DNA of 64,000 nucleotides, taken from positions 275,812-339,811 of the forward strand of contig NZ_VKDC01000005.1 of NCBI RefSeq assembly GCF_007097395.1. Reading direction: 5' to 3'. The DNA comes from Fulvivirga sp. M361. Its GTDB lineage: Bacteria > Bacteroidota > Bacteroidia > Cytophagales > Cyclobacteriaceae. Shown piece by piece: positions 27,131 to 34,074 of this stretch (its first letter is position 1; each line of letters opens with the position of its first letter). A program made the position numbers and the translations under genes. The notes under the pieces were generated by a model that worked only from the letters and a program-made list of their open reading frames with translations, was not told the DNA's origin and searched no databases.

Positions 27131-27239
27131 AATTAAGTAAACGTACAAATTTGTATGTTTATTTCTCTTACCTACGGATCCGAATCCAGCAGATGGTGAT
27201 TTTCTGCCATTACTTATACCAAATGTTGTGTTCCGTATT
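27131..27239. repeat. 109-bp direct repeat, copy B
   Basis: This second copy (see 26158-26266) starts 21 bp before the ATG of the small secreted-protein gene. Its right end falls inside the TAA stop codon of the quinone-reductase gene at 27238-27240, so the unit boundary coincides with the end of that gene. Confidence 0.85.
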
Positions 27240-28239
27240 ATTCAGCCATTGCCAAAACGGTTCTCCCCTTTAGCTTTCCGTCAAGCATTCGTTCAATCTG
27301 ATGCTGTATCCCGTCAAGGTCAATTATGCTGCAAGTATCGTCTAATTGTTTTGGTTTCCATTCGGAGGCTAACTTTTCCCATACCTTTGTTCTATATTTC
27401 ATTGGGTAGTTTTGAGAATCAATTCCAATGAGTGTAACACCCCTCAGTATAAAAGGAAAAACGGTTAAGTCTATTTTTGGTGATGCGACATTACCACAAC
27501 AAGTCACTACACCGGTCGAACTTGTGGATTTAATAATGTTTTCAAGAATTACGCCTCCTACGGTGTCTATTGCACCGGCAAACAGAGGTTTCAACAATGG
27601 CTTTTTATCAAAACTTTCAATCTCACTTCGCAATACTATTTCTTTTGCACCAAGGTGAATCAAATAGTCCTGTTCTGCCTCTTTTCCCGTTATTGCCACC
27701 ACTGAATAACCCAGTTTACTCAATATCGAAACGCTTAATGCACCAACTCCACCCGTAGCGCCGGAAACCACTATTTTCCCATCTTCCGGTTTTATCCATT
27801 CTGTCAGCCTTAATACGGACATCCCTGCTGTCAATCCGGCTGTCCCATATATCATGGCTTCCTTCATAGTCAATTGCTCAGGCAATTTCACTGCCCATTC
27901 GGATGGAACTTGAATATATTCAGCAAATCCGCCATCCGTATTCATTCCCAGATCATAACTGGTAACAATTACTTTTTCTCCAGCTTTTAGTGTTTCACTG
28001 TTCGATTTTTCTATTATTCCTACGGCATCAATACCTGGGGTATGGGGATAGTTTCTGGTTACTCCTTTATTTCCTGTAGCCGACAATGCATCTTTATAAT
28101 TTAAGGAGCTGTAGTGCACTTTGACTAAAATCTCATTTTTGCTTAAAGGCCTGAATTCCATTTCTCTGACCGAACCGATGTAATTACCCTCTCTCTCTTC
28201 AACACGAAATGCCTTAAACGTAGAATTATTCTGTTCCAT
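27238..28239 (-). CDS. YhdH/AcuI-type zinc-free NADPH-dependent alcohol dehydrogenase/quinone reductase
   Basis: The 333-residue protein is a medium-chain dehydrogenase/reductase with an N-terminal GroES-like part (about 1-125: NYKDALSATGNKG, TPGIDAVG) and a Rossmann domain with VSGATGGVGALSV near 158-170. There are no zinc-binding cysteines in the usual places. This pattern matches YhdH/AcuI proteins, which reduce acryloyl-CoA or quinones with NADPH. It lies divergent from an HxlR regulator gene with 135 bp between them, a common pairing for electrophile response. Confidence 0.9.
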   Translation of the reverse strand: MEQNNSTFKAFRVEEREGNYIGSVREMEFRPLSKNEILVKVHYSSLNYKDALSATGNKGVTRNYPHTPGIDAVGIIEKSNSETLKAGEKVIVTSYDLGMNTDGGFAEYIQVPSEWAVKLPEQLTMKEAMIYGTAGLTAGMSVLRLTEWIKPEDGKIVVSGATGGVGALSVSILSKLGYSVVAITGKEAEQDYLIHLGAKEIVLRSEIESFDKKPLLKPLFAGAIDTVGGVILENIIKSTSSTGVVTCCGNVASPKIDLTVFPFILRGVTLIGIDSQNYPMKYRTKVWEKLASEWKPKQLDDTCSIIDLDGIQHQIERMLDGKLKGRTVLAMAE

Positions 28240-28310
28240 CTTTTATCTCTTAATTTGGCTTATTTTTGAGTAAATGTCAGAAGAAATATTTCGCTGATCA
28301 ATAACGTACA

Positions 28311-28332
28311 AAATGTTAGCATACGAACATTT
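28311..28332. promoter_or_regulatory. Inverted repeat between the quinone reductase and HxlR genes
   Basis: AAATGTT and AACATTT form 7-bp arms around an 8-base centre (AGCATACG). The site lies in the divergent spacer, 43 bp before the HxlR ATG and 72 bp before the reductase start. It is the best candidate operator for the regulator. No footprint is implied. Confidence 0.45.
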
Positions 28333-28374
28333 AATTCCGTTTTTAGCGTTTTCAAGATTTTAAGGGAAGAAAAA

Positions 28375-28701
28375 ATGAAAAAAAGTTATTGCCCGATTGA
28401 TACATTTATAAATGTGCTCAAAGGAAAACGAAAAGCAACCATCATTTTACACCTTTTTCAAGGAGATAAAAGATATGGTGAACTGGTTAAATTATTAACA
28501 GACATCAGCGAGCGTATGCTGACCAAACAGCTTAAAGAATTAGAAACGGACGGCTTGATCAACCGGACTGTTTTCCCTGAAGTTCCGCCAAGAGTTGAAT
28601 ACAGCTTAACAAAACTTGGTAAAGAAATCCACCCTGCTCTTAAGGGGATGTATAAAGGAGGCATTCTTTTTGAAAAAACTATGGATGAACCTCAGCATTA
28701 A
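28375..28701 (+). CDS. HxlR-family winged-helix regulator
   Basis: The 108-residue protein has the HxlR pattern: an N-terminal cysteine (SYCPIDTFINVLKGKRKATII, Cys at 5), a winged helix with RYGELVKLLTDISERMLTKQLKELE near 40-64, and the wing PRVEYSLTKLGKEIHPAL. The Cys is at the place used for quinone or thiol-stress sensing in YodB/HypR members. It is divergent from a quinone reductase gene, which it probably represses. Cytoplasmic, likely dimeric. Confidence 0.92.
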   Translation: MKKSYCPIDTFINVLKGKRKATIILHLFQGDKRYGELVKLLTDISERMLTKQLKELETDGLINRTVFPEVPPRVEYSLTKLGKEIHPALKGMYKGGILFEKTMDEPQH

Positions 28702-28953
28702 TTTTTGATATTGCTCTGTCGATGTGATGCGGCTTTCCAATGTGCCATACGATGGTAGCCGGTAAGACGTAGTAACCTACTTCTGGGAGGTTATGCATTT
28801 TATCCATTGTTGTTATTACAAATCCTATTCCTAAACCGATAGTATAACGCTACCGCTAGATGCTTGCCAGGGCGGGTATTTTACGAATGAGTCAGTAAGA
28901 AAATTCTATTCAACAGTTCAGTTATATTTACACCGGACCAACTTAAGCACATT

Positions 28954-29403
28954 ATGAAGCCCAGAATGAAAAGTTATGGAAAAGCCAAAAACGAAATACT
29001 ACATCACCTGGCTAAAGAAACAACAGCGGTAAAAGTGCTTGCAAAAAATATGGGGATGAAAGCCAGCCTGATCGAATATTTGATAGGTGAGCTGTCCAAC
29101 TACGGTTTAGTGTATTCAACAGGCCACTCAGAAAATATTAGCGCATCAATCACTCCAAAGGGCAGAGTATTCATCGACAACAATGGATTCCCGGAAACTC
29201 TGACAGCAGTTTGTGTAGAATACGTTAGGAGTAATATTGCAACGATCTTATCAATAGTCGCCATAGCAATTAGTGCATTAGCTTTGTACAATGGGTGGAG
29301 CAGAGAGAAAACAAAATCCCGATGGTCAATCATGCCACCAACACCTCCCCCCTCGGAATCATCCTTCCCTGATAGCCTGGAAACCGACCAATATTCTCCT
29401 TAA
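28954..29403 (+). CDS. Small winged-helix-like membrane protein of unknown function
   Basis: The 149-residue protein has a basic N-terminal helical part (about 1-75) that reads like a winged helix (ILHHLAKETTAVKVLAKNMGMKASLIEYLIGELSNYGLV, then an ITPKGRVF wing), one membrane helix at about 90-110 (IATILSIVAIAISALALY), and a Pro/Ser-rich tail. A DNA-binding-like domain joined to one membrane segment would be unusual; the tail would lie outside the cytoplasm. I know no named family. It stands alone just outside the element relic. Confidence 0.6.
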   Translation: MKPRMKSYGKAKNEILHHLAKETTAVKVLAKNMGMKASLIEYLIGELSNYGLVYSTGHSENISASITPKGRVFIDNNGFPETLTAVCVEYVRSNIATILSIVAIAISALALYNGWSREKTKSRWSIMPPTPPPSESSFPDSLETDQYSP

Positions 29404-29573
29404 CGATCTTTTTATCCTTATATATGCTTTTTTATTGTCATTGCCCGATCAAAAGGGAAGCAGGTCCAGACTCAATCTCCGTTTCCCTGATTTGTAGTCA
29501 TTCGCGCCATCCTTCAACTCATTACCAAACAGCCTATTATAAATCAAAAAGCTTAACAGTCATTATTGGGCAC

Positions 29574-29613
29574 AAAAAAAGGCATTAGTTATATCAATGA
29601 TAACTAATGCCTT
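29574..29613 (-). terminator. Rho-independent terminator on the minus strand with no local gene
   Basis: A perfect 14-bp stem (AAGGCATTAGTTAT with its complement, arms 29579-29592 and 29600-29613) has a 7-base loop and is followed on the minus strand by seven T residues. It lies directly after a copy of the 3' end of tRNA-Thr. It is probably the original terminator of that tRNA gene, displaced by an insertion. Confidence 0.75.
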
Positions 29614-29617
29614 AGAA

Positions 29618-29632
29618 TGAGCCCCCAGTCGG
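29618..29632. repeat. 15-bp copy of the tRNA-Thr 3' end (candidate att site)
   Basis: TGAGCCCCCAGTCGG is identical to 31262-31276, which covers the acceptor end and T-stem half of tRNA-Thr. The remaining tRNA is absent here. Such a partial duplication is the usual mark of integration into a tRNA 3' end. Confidence 0.65.
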
Positions 29633-29768
29633 CTCAGGATAACCCTATTTTAAAGCAATCAAGACCTACCTGTAAAGTTTTCCTGTTGAGTTCAGCCAAC
29701 TATCTCCCCCTTTGCCTATCTCCTATTCCCTACTTACCTTTAATTAAAACATCACTTGAAATGTGTCG

Positions 29769-30047
29769 ATGATGAAATATCCACAGGACTTATTGCGGAA
29801 AATAAAACCAAAGCATGTCTATAATCTAGCGATAGCTATGTTAGTGGCATTGTTGCTCCATGCAATTTTCTATAAGCCCCGGGTAAGACAATACTATTCT
29901 GAAGAAAAAGGCCAAGACGGCCAACCACCCATTAATGATAATCACCCTCCCTCTTGTTGTGAAGAAGGGGGTAAACCACTAGGTGACAAACTAAAAAAAA
30001 CCGGAGGAACAGCACAAGGAGACAGCCACCCCATAATGCCGGAATGA
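29769..30047 (+). CDS. Small single-pass membrane protein with Cys-Cys tail
   Basis: From the ATG at 29769 the protein has 92 residues (a GTG two codons earlier is also in frame). A basic N-terminus (RKIKPKHVY) is followed by one membrane helix at about 16-35 (AIAMLVALLLHAIFY), then a polar Pro/Gly/Lys-rich tail with the pair PSCCEE near 62. The positive-inside rule puts the tail outside the cytoplasm. I do not recognise the family. It lies inside the element relic and may be cargo. Confidence 0.5.
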   Translation: MMKYPQDLLRKIKPKHVYNLAIAMLVALLLHAIFYKPRVRQYYSEEKGQDGQPPINDNHPPSCCEEGGKPLGDKLKKTGGTAQGDSHPIMPE

Positions 30048-30349
30048 AAAAATCTCAACAAAGTTAAAAGGAGTTTGTTGTCATTGATATTACAGGTATG
30101 GTGGTCTATTCAATGTTAGGTGACATGGGGTAGGCCGCTTTTTATTAGTATTGAAGAATGAAAAAATACCTCAACGACCATAACCCCATCTTTAGAGAAA
30201 GAGTAGAAGGAGAAAGGTTAAACCGGTGAAATTGAAAATTGACCTAGGTAATTAACCGGGTATTAATTATCTTTCATAAGCAACCATCGTTTCCCGCCCT
30301 GTCTGGTTGCAGTACTCTATTATTTACCAACTATTTAACCCCTATAGTC
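30048..30349. other. Gap of 302 bp inside the element relic
   Basis: No open frame or hairpin stands out. The promoter of the EF-hand gene must lie near the right end. Confidence 0.4.
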
Positions 30350-30640
30350 ATGAAAAATTTGTTTGTTTTCGTTCTAATTATTTCTTCGTTTTTTGCATTT
30401 GGTTTTGCAGAAATAAGCCCTGATGTTGAAAAATCAAACTCATTCATTTCTCAAGAATCGACACAGTGCCCATGCCCGTTTTGTGACTTTGATGGAGATG
30501 GATTTATGAATGTAGAAGAATTTAGAATTTGTTATCCAGGAGTGGGCCCGGCAATATATGTCATAATTGATGTAAACGGTGACGGTCTTATCGATATGGA
30601 CGAGCATGCCGCCGCATGTGCTGCTGGTATTTTATGTTAA
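30350..30640 (+). CDS. Small secreted EF-hand protein
   Basis: The 96-residue protein has a signal peptide (about 1-20, FFAFGFA) and a mature part of about 75 residues with two EF-hand loops, DFDGDGFMNVEE at about 47-58 and DVNGDGLIDMDE at about 74-85. Both have Asp or Asn at the Ca2+-ligand places 1, 3 and 5 and Glu at place 12. Cysteines are dense (CPCPFC before loop 1, C after it, and two near the end), so disulfides are likely. It is probably a periplasmic or surface Ca2+ binder. A good terminator follows at 30658. Confidence 0.8.
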   Translation: MKNLFVFVLIISSFFAFGFAEISPDVEKSNSFISQESTQCPCPFCDFDGDGFMNVEEFRICYPGVGPAIYVIIDVNGDGLIDMDEHAAACAAGILC

Positions 30641-30657
30641 TCTTACACTAAGATAAG

Positions 30658-30694
30658 GTTGTTAAGGCTTTACCATAGCTTTAACAACTTTTTT
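30658..30694 (+). terminator. Rho-independent terminator of the EF-hand gene
   Basis: A 12-bp stem with one G-T pair (arms 30658-30669 and 30677-30688, GTTGTTAAGGCT and its partner) and a 7-base loop is followed by six T residues. It lies 18 bp after the EF-hand stop codon. Confidence 0.85.
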
Positions 30695-30723
30695 CATCAC
30701 ATATTGAACCTTCGGAACAACAA

Positions 30724-30940
30724 AAAAACTCCCCGGAAGGGGTATAAGGTCCCCCGGGAAGAATTTTATTTCACCGGAAGGGGTCATAGACGCCCCGGAC
30801 GGAATATTATTTGGCACGGAAAGGATAAAAAGTTCCGCGGACAGCTCATCATGCTCCACGAAAGGGGCATGATGTTCCGCAAAATGACCAAAAACCTCCG
30901 CGGAAGGGGTATAAGGCACCTCGGAAAGAATTTTATTTCA
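30724..30940. repeat. Degenerate 21-bp minisatellite, about ten copies
   Basis: The sequence divides into ten consecutive 21-base units without gaps. A rough consensus is TCCGCGGAAGGGGTATAAGG, best seen at 30725-30745 and 30893-30913, alternating with units that end AATTTTATT. Because 21 is a multiple of three, both strands stay open and read seven-residue repeats. On the minus strand these resemble PSGEIFx. The right end coincides with the point where the integrase stub stops. GC content is higher than in its flanks. Confidence 0.85.
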
Positions 30941-31133
30941 TCATATTCCAAGTCGGGATCATTCTCAAACCTAGCATGTATACGCCTCGCTCCTGGTTAA
31001 AGGAACTACTTGACCACTCCAATTCCAGATCAAAAAGTTTTTTATTCTTCTTGGTTAGCAGCACCTGTAGGTAGATTTTAGAAGATCCGTTTTTCTTCTT
31101 ATAGGAGCTGATATAGATTTTTCTCGATTTCAT
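30933..31133 (-). pseudogene. Tyrosine recombinase (integrase) N-terminal stub
   Basis: The 66 residues match the arm-DNA-binding domain of Bacteroidota phage-type integrases: a basic start (MKSRKIYISSYKKKNGSSKIYLQV), a strand KKNKKLFDLELEW, then SFNQERGVYM, which parallels the usual FDxExG-L segment. The SAM-like core-binding domain and the catalytic R-H-R-Y domain are missing. The frame ends where the 21-bp minisatellite begins. The start lies 130 bp from the 3' end of tRNA-Thr, the normal place for an integrase gene beside its attachment site. Confidence 0.6.
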
Positions 31134-31154
31134 ATTCGCATAATTTTTTGTGAG

Positions 31155-31206
31155 GCTATTGTGAAACGCCCCCTCTCAATTTGCTATTGTGAAACATTTG
31201 CGAAAC
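31155..31206. repeat. Short direct repeats between integrase stub and tRNA (arm-type-like)
   Basis: GCTATTGTGAAAC occurs at 31155-31167 and 31183-31195 (28-bp spacing), and a third partial copy TTTGCGAAAC at 31197-31206. Repeats like these, between an integrase gene and the att core, are usually the arm sites bound by the N-terminal domain. The role is inferred. Confidence 0.5.
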
Positions 31207-31218
31207 ACTGTAAACGCA

Positions 31219-31253
31219 AAAAACCCTGTATACTGCGAGTATACAGGGTTTTT
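31219..31253 (-). terminator. Terminator of tRNA-Thr
   Basis: A perfect 16-bp stem (arms 31219-31234 and 31238-31253; AAAAACCCTGTATACT and its complement) with a 3-base loop lies 10 bp past the tRNA 3' end. It has a T run on the minus strand and could work in both directions. Confidence 0.88.
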
Positions 31254-31263
31254 CTTAAATCTG

Positions 31264-31337
31264 AGCCCCCAGTCGGATTCGAACCAACGACCCACGCATT
31301 ACAAGTGCGTTGCTCTGGCCAACTGAGCTATGGAGGC
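31264..31337 (-). tRNA. tRNA-Thr (anticodon TGT)
   Basis: On the minus strand the sequence starts GCCTCCA and ends TGGGGGC-T, forming a 7-bp acceptor stem. The D stem is GCTC/GAGC, the anticodon stem ACGCA/TGCGT encloses the loop CTTGTAA with anticodon TGT, and the T arm is GTTGG-TTCGAAT-CCGAC. The CCA end is not encoded. Its last 15 bases are duplicated at 29618-29632, marking it as an integration site. Confidence 0.96.
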
Positions 31338-31416
31338 TTCTCTTATGCCTTTCTTTCAAAAGCGTGTGCAAAAATAGTGTTACGGATAATAAATACAAAT
31401 ATCTTAAAGCAAATTT

Positions 31417-34011
31417 TTAAGATACTGTCCTTAGTAATCTCAATTGCTGTTTTAACTCTTGTAATTGGCTACTGGCTTTGTCGATTTTTGCCTGGAATTC
31501 ATCTTTTAATTTATCCGCGTTCTTCGACTGCGTGAAAAACTCCATGTTATTCTTCCAGACAGATATATCATTTTCAATTTGTCCTATCTGTTTACGCAAA
31601 GACTGTTCTTTTCTATGGATCTTTTGATCAGCATTTGGCCCGCTGATAATCTTATTGATCTGATTTTCTATGCGTAGATTTTGTTTTTCTTCACCAGACA
31701 GCTCTTCCTGACTACTTATAAACCTATCTACCGCCTCTGAATACCTGTTTTTGATGTCACCAATATTTTTCCTTGGCACAAAACCTATGTCGTTAAAAGC
31801 TTCCTGTAAATCACGAAACTTCTCAATATCCATTGATTTGGCAATGGCCATGGCCGTGATCTCATTACAGATATCTATTTTCTTATTATAGTTTGCTTCG
31901 AACTCTTTTTCTACCTCACCCTGGTTGCTTCTTCGGTTATTGAAGAAATGATCACAGGCGGTTTTAAATTCCTGGTAGACGGATTCACGGTATTTCTCAG
32001 GTACCGGTCCGATCTCTTTCCAAAGTCGCTGCAGTTTTTTGAACTCATCGGCTGTTTTATTCCAGTCATGATCATCTTTAAGCGCGTCAGCCTGTTTTAC
32101 CAGATCTCGTTTTTTAGCAAGGTTGCCTTCACGTTGGGCATCCAATTTTTTAAAAAACTCACCTTTGTTATTGAAGAAGGCCTTGAAAGCGCCCCAAAAC
32201 TTTCTGTTGATCTCTTTGGCTTTTGCTCGTGGCAATCCACCGGTAGTTTCCCACTTTTTTTGTAAGGCCAACAGCTCTTTGGTCTTGCTATTCCATTCTT
32301 TAATGCGATCAGAATCATAAGACACAAATGCCTGGATCTCATCTGCCAGTTGCTCTTTTACCTTTAAGTTCTCTTCCAGCTCACCTTTTAACTTCTCTAC
32401 GAACTCTTTTCGGTGGTCGTAAACGGCATCGGAAGCCGCTTTAAAACGCTGCCATAATGGTTCCTGCTCTTCCTTAGGGACAGGACCTATATGCTTGAAT
32501 TCGTGATGTAATTCATTCAGCTCCGCGATGGCTTCTTTTAAGTTTTCCACATCAGCCAGCTTTTCAGCGCGTTCACACAGCTCCAGCTTCGACTCAAGGT
32601 TTTTCCTGCGGTCAAGTTCCTTCAGCTCAAAATAAATACTCCTGTTATCATAAAATCGATCTACCAGGGCGTTATAATTCGCCCAGAGCATCTTCACATG
32701 AGCACCCGGTATGGGGCCAACATTTTTCCATTCGTTTTGGATCTCTTTAAAATCCTCGAAATTAATGTTGGTCTCATCCGCATCCACAAACTCTCTCAGC
32801 CTTTCAAGAATAGCCTGTTTTTTAATCAGATTAGCATCTTTTTGCTGTTCCTGCTCATGGGAATATTTACTTCTCCGATCACGGATCAGCCTGAAATTAG
32901 CGTCAAATCGTGTGGAAAGTTCATCATATTTGTATTCAAAATCCTCTTCTACTCCACCTTCTGCTTTGAAACGTTCTAATGCCTCTACACGATCTTTACG
33001 TTTGAATTCGTCAAAAAATGGCTTGAGTTTCTTGGCAATTTTATCAGAACGTACAATATTATCATCCTTGGCCAGCGTCTTGATCAAATCTACCAATTGC
33101 TCTTTGGTATAAGTACTGTAATCAATTTCTTCCGGTTCCTCCTCGTGATGGTGCTCTTTTTCAGTCAGGTCCGTTTCCGAATTCAACTCTTTTTTACCTT
33201 CTGCCGTCGTGGCCCCGGCTGCATCCTCCTGTGCCTTTGGAGTATCGCCGGCGGCGACATCACTTTCTACAACGGGCGGATCAGTCTTTTGGTCATCAGC
33301 AAGAGGTGAATCTAAAGTAGTCTCTGAGACTGCAATGTCTTTGGTACTGTCTTCCGCCTCGTTGGTCACTGGTTCCGGAATGTCCTGCGGGTCGTTATCC
33401 GCTGACTGCTCCGTTTCAGGTAATTCTTCAGTAGTGGTGGCAGTAACAGGTTCAGCCACATGCTCGTTTATTTCTGTCGAAACAGGATCTTCGGATACCT
33501 CTTCTTTTTGGGCCTCATCAGAAGGGTGCCCCTCTGCGGAGGATGTTTCTGCAGCTGTGTCAGAATTTGATGGTTGTGTCTCTTCCTCTTGCTCCTGAAG
33601 TGTTGTCTCCCCTGAATGGACTTCTGGTTCTACATCTACAGCATTGTCCTCCTCGTCCAGGGTTTCCTCCGGTTCACTAACGGCCGTAGTAGTAGATTCC
33701 GTAGTTGGCTCAGCTTCCGATGAAAGTGGACTGTCTGTTACCTCTTCCGGACCGGAAGGTTCTTGCTCTATGGAAGATGTTTCCGTAATTACAGTGGGAT
33801 CTGAAGGTTGCGTTTCCAATGGCTCTGCAAGTATTTCTTCTGACCGGGTGTCATCCTGATCCGATACTACCGTCTGATCTTGCTCTTTCAGGGCTTCCTT
33901 AGCTTCATCAGCCTTTGAAACCTCTTGATTTTCTTCCTGTGTGTTTTCCAGTTTATCACCTTTGGTATCGTCAGATGAAGCGCCAGCATCCTTGTGTTCG
34001 TCTTCTCGCAT
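31417..34011 (-). CDS. DUF349 domain protein with acidic N-terminal region
   Basis: The likely start is the ATG at 34009-34011 (MREDEHKDAG), giving 864 residues; an in-frame ATG 19 codons earlier gives an unlikely hydrophobic lead. Residues 1-280 are low-complexity and acidic, rich in Glu, Thr, Ser, Asp and Pro. From about 300 on there are about six DUF349 units with recurring phrases such as WKNVGPIPGAHVKMLW, FKHIGPVPKEEQEPLW, WKEIGPVPEKYRE and FNDIGFVPRKN. The C-terminus is a coiled coil. The family function is unknown. Cytoplasmic by lack of signal. Confidence 0.9.
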   Translation of the reverse strand: MREDEHKDAGASSDDTKGDKLENTQEENQEVSKADEAKEALKEQDQTVVSDQDDTRSEEILAEPLETQPSDPTVITETSSIEQEPSGPEEVTDSPLSSEAEPTTESTTTAVSEPEETLDEEDNAVDVEPEVHSGETTLQEQEEETQPSNSDTAAETSSAEGHPSDEAQKEEVSEDPVSTEINEHVAEPVTATTTEELPETEQSADNDPQDIPEPVTNEAEDSTKDIAVSETTLDSPLADDQKTDPPVVESDVAAGDTPKAQEDAAGATTAEGKKELNSETDLTEKEHHHEEEPEEIDYSTYTKEQLVDLIKTLAKDDNIVRSDKIAKKLKPFFDEFKRKDRVEALERFKAEGGVEEDFEYKYDELSTRFDANFRLIRDRRSKYSHEQEQQKDANLIKKQAILERLREFVDADETNINFEDFKEIQNEWKNVGPIPGAHVKMLWANYNALVDRFYDNRSIYFELKELDRRKNLESKLELCERAEKLADVENLKEAIAELNELHHEFKHIGPVPKEEQEPLWQRFKAASDAVYDHRKEFVEKLKGELEENLKVKEQLADEIQAFVSYDSDRIKEWNSKTKELLALQKKWETTGGLPRAKAKEINRKFWGAFKAFFNNKGEFFKKLDAQREGNLAKKRDLVKQADALKDDHDWNKTADEFKKLQRLWKEIGPVPEKYRESVYQEFKTACDHFFNNRRSNQGEVEKEFEANYNKKIDICNEITAMAIAKSMDIEKFRDLQEAFNDIGFVPRKNIGDIKNRYSEAVDRFISSQEELSGEEKQNLRIENQINKIISGPNADQKIHRKEQSLRKQIGQIENDISVWKNNMEFFTQSKNADKLKDEFQAKIDKASSQLQELKQQLRLLRTVS

Positions 34012-34074
34012 GTCCTTCGCATTAAGCGTACTACGTATTAGCAACCTGCAATACGTAAAAATATACAAATTCGT

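Larger units (their letters stand above)
29404..29762. other. Gap of 359 bp holding an orphan terminator and a tRNA 3'-end copy
   Basis: The only structures here are the minus-strand terminator hairpin at 29579-29613 and the 15-bp copy of the tRNA-Thr 3' end at 29618-29632. The rest shows no gene. The layout is explained by integration of an element next to tRNA-Thr. Confidence 0.6.
29618..31276. mobile_element. Relic of an integrative element at tRNA-Thr (1.6 kb)
   Basis: The borders are the 15-bp repeats at 29618-29632 and 31262-31276. Inside, from the tRNA outwards: short repeats like integrase arm sites (31155-31206), an integrase N-terminal stub (30933-31133), a 21-bp minisatellite, an EF-hand mini-protein gene and a small membrane-protein gene. 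A tRNA-type terminator stands behind both copies of the tRNA end. No complete integrase or transfer gene remains, so the element is dead or depends on others. Confidence 0.6.

Noticed and set aside
26158..27239. Integron attC interpretation of the 109-bp repeats
   Set aside because: No matching RYYYAAC/GTTRRRY core pair was found and no integron integrase is in the window.
28679..28807. 42-codon minus-strand frame starting MDKMHNLPEVGYYVLP
   Set aside because: The reading looks protein-like, but it overlaps the end of the HxlR gene, matches no family I know and has no clear ribosome binding site.
30659..31000. 113-codon plus-strand frame and 85-codon minus frame across the minisatellite
   Set aside because: Both stay open because the repeat unit is 21 bp. 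The plus frame starts inside a terminator and runs antisense into the integrase stub. Neither was called as a gene.
33209..33598. Serine-rich 129-codon plus-strand frame
   Set aside because: It is antisense to the acidic low-complexity head of the DUF349 gene, which forces a Ser/Val-rich reading on the other strand.
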